Shown here piece after piece: positions 24,532 to 36,200 of a stretch of 64,000 nucleotides of DNA. Position numbers and translations under genes: made by a program. This DNA is from Mansonella perstans. Lineage: Eukaryota > Nematoda > Chromadorea > Rhabditida > Onchocercidae. How positions within the stretch are numbered: position 1 is the first letter of the stretch; each line of letters opens with the position of its first letter. The stretch covers positions 124,001-188,000 of the forward strand of contig JBAMDO010000037.1 in NCBI GenBank assembly GCA_037074765.1, read 5' to 3'. The notes below the pieces were generated by a model that was given only the letters and a program-made list of their open reading frames with translations, was not told the DNA's origin and did not search any database.

Positions 24532-25439
24532 CCTCCTTATTTCATAAGATAGGGATGATGAGAACAGTTGGAAAGAAGTGTACCCCCTAAGGGTACGTAA
24601 TGATAAATTTCTTTCTTTCTTCCAAATGAGTTGACCTATTCTTCCGAAATGATATTAAAGACAAGTGTACTGGTCGTTAAAACATGAAATCAATGGAAAT
24701 GAACTAGAACGGCTTACGATCGCTACAGAACTAACCCACCTTTCCTCTTCTGTCTCTTCTTTCTTTTCCACCAAGACGAACACACCTAAAATAGAATAAT
24801 TAATCGATTGACTAATTCTCAAAGTTGAAATTAGGGACATTTCACGTTAAACGTTTACAGATAACGTTGAAGAATGTTACGAATAAGACAGCAAATCTTT
24901 TTTGAACAATTTTTGAGCATCAATCACCTAACAGAAAATTATATGAACAAAAAAACAATGAAAAGTACAAATCTTTACCAAATATGGCAATCATAGTTCT
25001 AAATAAACTATAAAATAAAATATAAAGAAAAAATAAGGAAAAATCTTATAAATTATCCTATTTTATTGTTCATTTAAAACTGAAAAATCTTATTGTAATA
25101 CAAAAAATGCAGTAATAATAGGCAGATATTTTCAATTATATGCTGCTATTAAATAATAAAAATTGCTAAAAATTTACAAGTAATTTTGATGTAAAATGTT
25201 TGCTTGTGATGGACAACGAACACTATTTTAATGCTAAAAAATGTAAATACTGCCATAAGTTTTATCACTCTGATATCATTATTGTGTAAAAAATATCAGT
25301 ATGTAAACATTTTCACTAAACATCAAATGTACTTTTAACATCACACAAGCGCTATTCCATATGCTGCTAACAGATAGAGAGGAACGAACGATTTGTTTTG
25401 CATCTTCAATCGGACAAAATAGAATTGCTTGATTGAATT

Positions 25440-25697
25440 GATAATGTATAAATGATGAATAATTTATAAATGACGAATAATTTATAAATAATGAATAATC
25501 TATAAATGATGAATAATCTATATATGATGGATAACCTATAAATCATGAATAATCTAAACATGATAACCTATATCTGATGGATAATCTATACATGATAATC
25601 TATACCTGATGGATAATCTATACATGATAATCTATACCTGATGGATAATCTATACATGATAATCTATACCTGATGGATAATCTATAGATGATAAAAG
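25440..25697. repeat. Compound tandem repeat: 17-bp units grading into 32-bp units
   Basis: The left half is about six copies of a 17-bp unit of the type ATAAATGATGAATAATT. Toward the right this becomes a higher-order 32-bp unit in which GATGGATAATCTATA alternates with CATGATAATCTATACC, present in about four near-identical copies. Substitutions separate the left copies, while the right copies are homogeneous. Confidence 0.9.
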
Positions 25698-26728
25698 AAA
25701 TAATGATTCCCTTGCTTAGTTTATTGATAATGATAAGCAAAATTGTAGAGGTCATTATGATTTTGTTTTGTAATGACAACAATCAATGTAAGAATAATCT
25801 TTTGAAAAACCTAAGAAGACCTCGTTTCTTCGAATTTCTCCTTACTTGATTGATTTCTTTTTTTTCATTTTCAATAAATTTTTTTTTCTAAATATTTTCC
25901 CTTCTCTATTGAACTCTTCTGTTTCATTCTTTGCTATCCTTATCCTAAATATTTACAAAATTTAATTCTTCACAATACAACAATAATTAATGATTAATTT
26001 CTAAAAACATTTGCTAAAGGCAAATTCGATTATCTTTCGATTATGGAAATATATTCACAACAAAGAATTTATCAATACTGAAATCTAAGCAGTATATTTA
26101 CATACTGTATAATCTCATATTTCATTCTATTAATGTCTAAGCTTTCGAGAATTCTCGTAAACTTTTATAGATTAAAGTAGGGCTAAAATAAGCAATGGTT
26201 TTTACATAGCTAGCAGCAGAGAGCAATGAGAAGAACAGTAAAGAGAAGCAGAAAAGAGAAGTTATTTCTGGCTAAATTGAAAACAAAATGAATTGATTGA
26301 TGTGTTTCAAATAAAGCTAACCATCCATTACTATTCTCTTATGTTGATAACTAAGGCTAAGTTTGTTTTCCAGTAGGCATGTAAGCTTCTAAAGCATCAT
26401 CGGATACTTTTAAGTATCAAATAGTATCATAGGAACAGTGTGAAATCAACGAGAATCTAGTGTAGAAAGGAAGAAAGTAAAGCATATGATTCTGATTCTA
26501 ATTCAACTACAAAAAATAATTCATTCTATTAGTTCAAAATAGTTTTATATGCCGTAGAATTATTTAAGAAAAAATTATTTGAACATGAAATGGACAAAAA
26601 TAAATTTTAGAGCTTCAGAAGTAATCTGTTAGGGAAAAATTCATCATCAACTAAACAACTCTCCTTGTCAGAAAACTTTCATTCAAGTTCATTCATTAGC
26701 GGATATGGCAGTTGTTATTTACATATTT

Positions 26729-26752
26729 GGGGACGGGGGGGGAGAGAGAGGA
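26729..26752. repeat. G-run followed by a GA purine tract
   Basis: A guanine-rich stretch (GGGGACGGGGGGGG) runs directly into a GA-rich tract in DNA that otherwise has very few G-runs. It is too short for a canonical four-run G-quadruplex on its own. Confidence 0.7.
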
Positions 26753-26993
26753 ATATATGGAACATATTGTCCTTGAACAAATTCATTTTCGACACTCTTA
26801 AAATGAAAAATTGAAATTGAGAGAAAAATCAATAGTTGAAATAAACAACTGAAATGAATTACAAAGTACTGAATAACAACATAAAGCAATTTATTAGCAT
26901 TCTTATTGCTAATTTGCTATTGCCAAAAAAAAAAAAAAAGCGAAAAAATGTTCTCTTTTTATGTTAATACCATTACGATCATAGCTCTCTCTC

Positions 26994-27318
26994 TCTCTCT
27001 ATTCGTTCTAACGTGAAATTTTCAACAAACGGAAATTCACTCTCTCTGTTCGTTTTAACGTGAAATCTTCAACAAACGGAAATTCACTCTATCTGTTCGT
27101 TTTAACGTGAAATCTTCAACAAACGGAAATTCACTCTCTGTTCGTTTTAACGTGAAATCTTCAACAAACGGAAATTCGCTCTCTCTGTTCGTTTTAACGT
27201 GAAATCTTCAACAAACGGAAATTCGCTCTCTCTGTTCGTTTTAACGTGAAATCTTCAACAAACGGAAATTCGCTCTCTCTGCTCGTTTTAACGTGAAATC
27301 TTCAACAAACGGAAATTC
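26994..27318. repeat. 47-bp minisatellite, 7 copies
   Basis: The word AACGTGAAAT recurs at 27010, 27057, 27104, 27149, 27196, 27243 and 27290: six intervals, all 47 bp except one of 45 bp that lost a CT dinucleotide. Each unit has a CT microsatellite, TTCGTTTTAACGTGAAATC and CTTCAACAAACGGAAATTC. Length variation sits in the CT part. Confidence 0.95.
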
Positions 27319-27428
27319 TAATTAGCTTTGACTTTTGCCGAAAGAAGAAAGTAGTGAATCATATCTACTGTAAACCGATACAGTTGCAACGCTTTTCATA
27401 ATCTGCCTTCTTTCTTCTTTGGTTTAAA

Positions 27429-27444
27429 ACACACACACACACAC
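27429..27444. repeat. (AC)n microsatellite
   Basis: Eight AC dinucleotides in a row. No functional role can be read from it. Confidence 0.9.
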
Positions 27445-27833
27445 TAAGTAAAATTATCACAGAGCTGTTAAATGTGAAAGATATTGCACATAACATGTAG
27501 AAATTTTACGATATATGTTGTTAAATGCAAACAATCGCTTTGAAAGAACGTTTTAAAACGTGTGTATAACAAAAACGAACACTTTTTTAAAGCAAGTATT
27601 GAACAACAATGATAGAGTAATTAATTCCTCCTTCTATCAATATCACATAGAATTATGCGAAATTAATACAACTCAAGTTTGCATATCCACATGTTTTTTT
27701 TTTACAAGTTCAAGAAATTTTATCAATAAAATAAATCAACTTTAACAATTTACAGTATTCGGCACTGTATCATCTTCTATTTTCTATATTACATTTTATA
27801 TTAAAGATGTTATAATAATAAATATTTCTAATA

Positions 27834-30800
27834 TTATCGCGGTATTGGCTTAAGTCGAATCTTCTTTGTTTTCTGATCATATATAGCACATAAACCTAAT
27901 TCTCTCAACAAACCATCTCGTTCGATAACTGCTGACGGTTCCTGTAATGGAACAAACCGTTGGAAAAATGGAAAAATTTCCGTATATAATAGCATGAAAT
28001 CGAAAATTTAAATTCTGACATAGATATAGATAACTAGAGAAGTACAAAACAATAAAGATAACCTCTGAAAGTTGAGCAAGTCGTAATTGATTTGGTGGAT
28101 AACCTAAAACTAAATGCCGCAGAGCAGTAATTGCATAGAGTCTCTGAAATTACACTATTCATGAATTTTTTGACTCTCAAATTTTTCGAAATTTTATTCA
28201 TCATGGTTTACTACCAGTAAAGAAGCAACATTCTATTTCATTTGAATACAATTAAGTATAGTGAAATATAAACTGCAGCATGCTAGCTCCTCTAGTTATA
28301 CCATTTTCGCTATACAAACTCCAGAAAAAATTTCTGAAGATTTTGGAAAGAAAAAGAAACTTTAACAATCACATACCCCAATCGGATTAATGTCATCGCG
28401 CATGCACATACAACTTAATAATAGTGAGATGCTGTCATTCGCTCCAAAGTATTCACGATTCAAGTCATTTTCGTAACATAAAGTACCCAGTAGTTCTATG
28501 CATGACAATTTCATGGTTTCAATCAGTTTTACATCATTCAATGTGCTAAATTACAATATATTTTAGAAAAGTCTTAAAGCATGTTTCATATTAAAAAAAG
28601 ACTAGTGCAAAAAATCTGTACATGTAGAGAAAAATAGTGAAGCCACGAGCCATAGTATTATGGAACTGTAACAGAAACTAAATTCATACTACACTGCTTC
28701 ATGCTTAATCAAACAATCACTAGCACAGTTAAGAGAAAAAAAGATAACCTTAAAGCTATAGCGAAATTACAAACGCAACTTATATTAGCTGCATTCCTTG
28801 GCAGCAGCTTAATTCCAGGTCGATCGCTAAATTCTTCCAGAGATTTCGAAATGCACGTTTCACTTTGGTATTTGCAATAATCGTAATGCAATATCTGAAG
28901 GATTAAAATAGTTAAAATTGCTCAATAGTTAATCTAGTAAATGTGATGCTACATCAGTAGTTTTACTAGGAAGATCGATTGTCGAAAAGTCAACTAAGAA
29001 AAAATATGGCAACATTTCTTAAAAACCTTTCATATAAATTAGAACAAGCCTATTATCCGAAAGTTATAATTGACCCATTCCTTTCTTGACTCAAATCAAT
29101 GCATTTTTAATCTATTAAAAGTGATTCCTTCAATAAAATTAAAACCATATATAAGAAAAATTTAAAAATGGCAGACAAACCCCTTCAATTATATGAAGAA
29201 TCACTTTAGCAGCTGTTATATTAGCTTTAAATATTGAGCGATATTGTTCCAGCGAAACCAATTCCAAAATAATTTGCAATAGAACATGAATGCGAAAGAC
29301 ATCGTTAAAGATGTACATTCCACTGTATTCTTTTTCCATTTTATTATCCTTTGCAAACGTGTCAAATTTTCTTAGTGCTTTTTCCAAGAATATTAATATA
29401 TATCTTACATTTCCAGCGGCAAACTAAAATTAAAACCAAAAGTGTGCGTATATTTGAATAGATTTATAAAATTTTCAAAATATGATTACATCATTAAAAT
29501 TGTAGGCATAAAAAACATGTTTAATCATTTTGCTTGTCCTCGTAATTGTCTTGCAAAAATGTCAAATTTTATAAGATCTTCAGCGATTATAATACAAAAG
29601 TAATAGAAATAAAAACTAACCTTAATATTACGATTTTCCTTACTAAATTCCATCACAGTGTCAACAATGTCAATGAATGTATCAATAAAAGGCGGTTCAA
29701 TGATTTCATCACAAACAGCGAGAAAATTATCGTTAAGCTCCAAATACTTGGCAAATACTGCTAATAACCAGGATCTGCATTAAAATTTTCTCAATCAAAG
29801 GAATATAACAAGGCAAAACACAGCGACAAATTTCAGAACTTGTTTTCTGCTTATTCTATAAACTTATCAATTCAAAAAAAGCGTCTAACTTTACTGGCTA
29901 ATAAATGATATACGATGCATTCTATTAACATAATAAAAATCATTTTATATAATAAACTCCCATCAAATACCAATAAACAAGTTAAATTGTACGAAGCAAC
30001 CTTTTATCATAAGCTTTTGTTAGAGCATCACAATTGTGAGATTCATCGCTACTACTCCTTGCCGCTTCGTCATTCCCTAACCTGAAAAACTTTAATAATA
30101 CACAATAATATGTAGAGATCATAAAAAATTATAAATAAATTTTAAAATTCAAGATTTCACGCTCCATTTTGCACGCTACTTGAGACTTCAACGTCAGAAA
30201 AACTTGTCATTGCACTTATTAATAAGCACACGTACTTTTTTATATCAAGACAAACTTGATTCCATAAGATGCTACAGTCAAATGCGATCCAATAGTACAT
30301 CTCTGCAAACAAATGTTATTGCATCTGGAACAAGCTTAAAACTTTTGGAAAATAACTGAAACATAACTGTATATATTAAAACAAACATGACTATATATAT
30401 TAGCAAATTCTGCAAGTTTGGCCAAGAACGATAAGTTAATAACTGTTTCTAACCGAACTATTTTTCGAATTTTCGATCTAACAAAGCTAATGATAAGAAA
30501 TATCATAATTAGTAAAACAAACAGTTTCTATTTCAGAACGATTACAATTTCTATTGCAAGAAACTGAGCGTTTCTGAGTGTAATAAATTATTACCGCCAT
30601 TTTCAGGTTTTGAAAAATTAATCACGGCAGCAAACGCTTCGTTTTGTAACCACTCCATTTTTAGTAGCGCTCGCAGACAACCCTCTGAATACTCGTCAGC
30701 ACATGAACGAAGACTGAAATAAAATACATTATCCATTAATTTACGGAAAATTAATTTTTCACTAAGTGGATGTTTTCACTAATGATGCATCTGTAACCTA

Positions 30801-31389
30801 ATTTCTGCCACTTTAACAATTGATGATCAAATAAAACGAATGCAGCTCACGTTGTAAGTTCCATTCGAAAACAAAACAAAACTAAATTTTTCTTAGTTTT
30901 TATATCAGAACCAAAGAATCAATTACGACACGACAAACAAATATGCAACTCACACTTCTTACAACAGAGATAGGTGTTTTACGAGAATGATGCAATATGC
31001 ACGATGACTTCATACAATGACTCGATGTCAAAGTTCAAACCTCGTTAACTATAGTATCTTCTATTAAATAATGTAAACTGTTATTCCCAAACATCAATAA
31101 GGTATGCTTACTTTTCTGAACGATTTGCCGCATTTACCAGGCATTGCATCAGTAACTTACGCCGCTTCTTTTCTTCAGCACTTATTTCGCATTCTCCATT
31201 ACATTTACAATTTTTTAATACAGCTTCAAGTATTGACCGCATGAACGAACGTAGCTGTTCCTTCTCAAAATGATCCATATATGATCCAAAAGTACTCAAC
31301 AAGGTACATCGACGAAACGACTCAAACCATTCAATATCCAACTCCTTCGCCTTTTTATCAGTGATATCCAAAAATTCCACGTCGCACAT
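27834..31389 (-). CDS. atxn10: Ataxin-10 orthologue
   Basis: Ten exons join with correct phase to about 480 residues (human ataxin-10: 475): 31112-31389, 30595-30713, 30236-30302, 30001-30081, 29621-29774, 29181-29423, 28749-28894, 28377-28545, 28063-28143 and 27834-27941. The C-terminal third identifies the family: IELLGTLCYENDLNREYF, then LYAITALRHLVLGYPPNQ, then ERDGLLRELGLCAIYDQK ending in KIRLKPIPR. These match the human order of GNLCYKNKDNQ, WVIYAIRNL and GLADASLLKKVGFE. Ataxin-10 is an armadillo-type helical scaffold, and the regular amphipathic helices upstream fit that. The N-terminal half is diverged and was followed by phase only. The ATG at 31389 lies seven bases after a TTTTGCAG acceptor, typical of a spliced-leader site. 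Confidence 0.92.
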
Positions 31390-32299
31390 GAACGGTCTGC
31401 AAAATTGCAATTGCTACCTTACCAATAATAAATTCTAAACGTACGTACGAAATGCGTGGTTGTAGTGAGTGCTTCCCTCAAACTCATTTCAAAATCAAAT
31501 GTAAGCCAAATTCAGTTCGCAAATGCAAATACAGAAGGAAAGACTTTTTCAGCTTCTAAGTATCAGAATCCTACCAACCAATCCAAAAAAATTTTCTTTA
31601 TTTATGTAATTCACAAAAAAAATTTTTTTCAACTATGCTGTGCATCAATGCGAAGCATGATTTTTCCAGTTTTTTTAAAACGAAACATCGAAGTGATTTC
31701 CAACTTCCAATAAATCATATTATCAATATGATTTATGATCAATGATCAATGATCAATATGGTCAACGTTATTGCTTCCTGGACGTAAAAACTAGTTATTA
31801 TCAAATGTTACCTGTTTCAGGCAAATGAACTAATCTTTCTTATAATCTATAATTGTTAGGAAAAAATGTAAAAAAAAACAATAAAAGATTGTATATAATA
31901 AATCTCATTATCATTTGTCTGATAACTAAGCATAGCAGGAGAAAAATTCATTTTTCAATAAATTCATTTTTCTCGTTCTAAAATTCAAAGTTGAAGAACA
32001 AATGAACAAAGAAAAAGAGGAAATTGCGTATTCCCGATATGCGTGCATAGCTATTTTACAAAGCAAAATAGAATTAGTCATTGGTTCACTCAATATCAAC
32101 ATAAAAAAATAGAATAATTAAATTAAAAGATTAGGCTATTAACATTAAACAGTCGAAGAACTGGGTTCAGTATACATGAAAAAGAGTATCAACAAAATAA
32201 TCAGATGGAGACTAAAACTGCATCACCCTTTTTTCACCAACAATTCTCAGCGATTCAATTTTCAGTACTTGATGCGTTTTTAGAAAATTGCTATGAATT
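31390..32299. other. Intergenic spacer between SCAPER and ataxin-10
   Basis: About 0.9 kb between two genes on the same (minus) strand. The open frame at 31456-31713 (plus) has no family features. A short triplicated ATCAATG word lies near 31735-31758. The spacing would allow independent promoters or a loose operon. Confidence 0.5.
31397..31404 (-). promoter_or_regulatory. Probable spliced-leader acceptor of ataxin-10
   Basis: The minus strand reads ATTTTGCAG immediately before ACCGTTC and the ATG at 31389. A strong acceptor with no matching upstream coding exon is the usual mark of nematode trans-splicing. Confidence 0.45.
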
Positions 32300-33187
32300 T
32301 TAACAATTGTTGAAATACTCTATTGCATTCGGCCAAAACTTCCTTGGAAATCTTCCTGGTTCTGGAAACTGCTCATTCTGAGCTGCCTGAAATTCAACTA
32401 CGTTATTTGCACTCGTAGAATTTAAATATAATTAACGTCTTGTTAATGAATTTAAATTACATATGCTGTCCCTAAACCAATAAGTAATTTGTTCCAGCAT
32501 CCACAGTACATTTCTTTATATAATTATTTATCAAATCTATTGCAAGAAAGCTTTACAGAAGCTTTGAATTATTCTAAAATAACTCGGCAATTGTAATCAG
32601 ATGAACATGAAGTAGTGTTTTGTTATTTGAAACCGAAAACTAACTTCAAGATATATTGCAAAAGTTTTTGCACTGAGCGATGGCCTGATTAAATCGATCG
32701 CTATAGGATTTTGATAGCATATAGCAATCAGAGTTGGCATAAGTATTGCCATTAGGTCACGATTTGAAAAATATCCCAAAGGCAGAGAAGCAAGCTGCAT
32801 TAACAATGAACGTTGCCAGCCAAGTACACAAAACATCTATATAACATAGATATAGAATAAAATCTTTTAGATTAATTGATTAATATGACAGGCATTCTTA
32901 CAAATCTATAAACTTACAACTATGACTAAATGTAGTGAATCAGATTACTGACTTCATTAACAAAGAAAATGTTTTTCATGATCAGTATTACTCAGAATGC
33001 AAGGAATTATCAAAATATTTTTCTTGAAATATATATTCAGTGAAATATAGCAAAATGGAAACACGCTTTCCCGTACGCTCATAGCTGTATATGATTCAAC
33101 TTTGCAACTTATGTTACAAGATTCATGATGTTCTAATTGTTTGAACTATATTCAAATTTTCAAGACTAGCTAAATTTTAAATCAAAG

Positions 33188-33220
<33 letters not shown>

Positions 33221-36200
33221 TGACTTTAGCTCGCTCACTGGCAGTAGCGAAATATCCAATAATTTCGATGAGAAAATGAAGAAAATTTCTAATACGTTTT
33301 TCCGTAACTTTTGATTTTGTCGCTTCTGTAATTGCAGAAACAACTTTCTCAGTTTGAGCCACCATTGTCATAGAGATATGGATCAGTCGCAAACAAAGTT
33401 CGCTGTCCTCGAGACATTTCTGAAGAGAAGAAACAATTCTCATTAAAAAGGCGAAAAAAGGCCCATATAATTTTTGCTTTTTGCATAATGAAATGTGATT
33501 TGAAAGATTTGCTAAGTAAAAACATTGCAAAGGGCGCAAAAATCTTGTGAGAGAAAGCACATATAAAGGCATACCTTAGCAGAAAACTTTTAACACCTGA
33601 AACAGGTGAAATCCAATCTCACTAAGGTATAACAAATCTATTACAGTATAAAGAAACTCGTGCAAAATATTTGCATAAAAATAAAAAAAATAAAGATAAT
33701 AAAAATAAAATAAAAAAAATAAAAAACGAAAAAAATACGTACGACTGCCTCATATGATTCCCATTTTAAAAGCAAAAACCATAGCTGGAAAAGTGATGTT
33801 GTGAGTAGTTGAGTAACATCAATTTCTTCACGATGATTTGTTATCGACATAACAGATATTGTGGTTACTAAAGCTGATGAATAGCAGTGTGACGATATCA
33901 TTGAATAAATTCGAACTGCGAGCTGCTGGACTGCCGCGGTTGCTGCATTACTGCAAAATAAACAGAAGAAAATCTAGACGGAATTTTGATTTATCTCCAA
34001 CTCATTGTCGAATTTCAAGGTAATTCTAGCAACTTACGTTATTATCGATGGTTTTTCAGATACTGCTCCTTCTGCTTCGTTTCTCCTAAAATATGATGAT
34101 CAGATTTAGTTAGCAAAAATAAAAGTTGGATTGAACAAGCTTCGAAAAAAGAATTATGATGATGAAGGGTACAGTGGTTGGGAATATCATTCGCTACTGT
34201 AAACATAGACTAATGGCTCTAGCCTACCAATGCAGACCGAAAAGGATATTACCTTCATTGCTAGAAAAATTATAAAATTAACATGGTTATAATTCTTTAA
34301 AACACTCAAAATAAATGAATACTTTTAGAACTTTGAAAACTCACAAACTGGACTTCTCTGAAAAAACTAGAATCAAAATGAAAACATTTTTAACTCATAT
34401 GTTTAAGGTGTTATCAACTCAGCTACAGAAAATCAAATTCTTTTTTTATTCAGTAGTTGTAGGTCATAATTTTCAGAGGATAATTTAATCACAGAATCTT
34501 ACTGAATGAATGTACACATAAGATTTCTAAATGCGGTATAAGATGAGGTAAAAGTTCAAAATCAAAATAAATAATCAAAAAAAAAAAAAGACATTTATAA
34601 TCAAAATGAAAACATTTTTGGCTACTATTTTTTTTAAACTTTTAAAATAATTTGTTGGTTGGATAGAGCATTAATTAAAACTACATGGAATCCTAGAACA
34701 TCTCCTAACAATAAATTTATTGCTTTGCTCAACAAACCTTCTTTTACATCCAAGCAGGTAAAGTGTTTCGCCAGCTTCCAAAATTATATCAATGTAAACC
34801 ATGACAGGTATCGCGACTGCGTTAGAATCAAGTTGAACTGACCAGGGTAGTGCGTCAATAGTACCTGAGTGTTTGATAAGAAGCGAAAGAATACTGTTAT
34901 AGCCATTCGAATAAATCAAACTATAAAATTAAAGAAGCATTAGTAAGTTGAGCACAAAAACTGTTCATAAAATGGACTTCCCTATGCAAAATTGTTACAA
35001 TCAATGAAATGATTCAAGTTACTCTGTTTTGTATTAATGAAACATATGCGAAACCGAAGGAACTCTATAATTGGGAAACAAGATTCTGATGTGGAAATAT
35101 TTTCAAAAAATTGCTGTCATAATGGCTTTCTGTAGCAAAGAGACTTCATGTTAATTAAATGCAATAGTATAGAAATCCAGGTTACACGAATAAAAACGTT
35201 TCCGGTTATGCAATAATTTATTGCAAGTTTTTATAAAATGTAAACAGATACATCAAAAAAAAAACTAAAAAAAAGTAAAAACAATTGAAAACAAAACCTC
35301 AATAACAGTTTAACATATATATCGTCATCTGTGATACCAAATATGACTGCATCACCCGAAATTTCTCCCTTGACTTTTGGATATAAAGCGCTCATGACAC
35401 ATAAAAATGTCGAACACAACATAACGCATTCAATTAGAAGTCGGTGAAACCCATCGTTGATTGGCATTTCCGAATATTCTTTTGGAAACCGCCAAACTAT
35501 CGTCTGTAAAAAAAATTACGTGAAGTACTGAGTACAAGAAATTAATTCATTCTCTGAAAAACACTGCACACTAACTTTAGAAATCTAGCTTAAAATTCTC
35601 AAGCATATTTGTTTGAGGATCATATAGCACTAGTGCGATGGTTGCAAGCAAATTTCCAATGCAAATAAAACACTATTATAGCCAACGATACGAAAAAGAA
35701 CAAAAAATAATTTATGAAGAACCTACTTTAGACTTGATGCAATATGCATCTAATAATGCAAAAATGCGATTGGAGAAAAAGAATTTTGAAGCAATAAATT
35801 TATCGATGGTGACAAGCTCGCCAAGGATGGACAAAACCTTACAATACGTTCTGCAAGTTACAAGCACAATAAAAACAATAACGGCACTGGAAGCCTCCAA
35901 CTTATTGAATCGTAAAACTATTTTGAAACCGAGCAAAAGGAAAAATGAAAAAGCTGTGATAACATGCATCCTTTCAGCGTGCTTAGAAAGATTTCTGAGA
36001 AATATTTACTTACTTAAGTAAAACTTTCTCTCTGTAAACCTCTTAGTCAATGCATTAAACATCTTATGTAACGACACTAAAAGCAAAACTTTATTAAAAT
36101 GATCACAAACTGTAACCGGGAAGGTATAATTGTGTCGCCATTTGTTGCACAAGATATCAATGCTGTCAAAATATCTATAAAATCATTCTGCACTACTGCT

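Larger units (their letters stand above)
24532..27833. other. Intergenic region between the ataxin-10 3' end and the F-box gene promoter
   Basis: No exon was recognised. The first few hundred bases (24532-25000) should hold the F-box gene promoter and 5' UTR. The rest is dominated by repeat arrays (25440-25700, 26994-27318), a G-run (26729-26742), a CA dinucleotide run (27429-27444) and A-rich DNA. The plus-strand frame 27560-27745 has no recognisable features. Confidence 0.45.

Noticed and set aside
35638..36021. 127-codon plus-strand open frame
   Set aside because: It lies antisense to the SCAPER exon 35727-35850, whose sequence (KFFFSNRIFALLDAY) matches the family and fits the splice phase. 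The plus-strand frame is a shadow.
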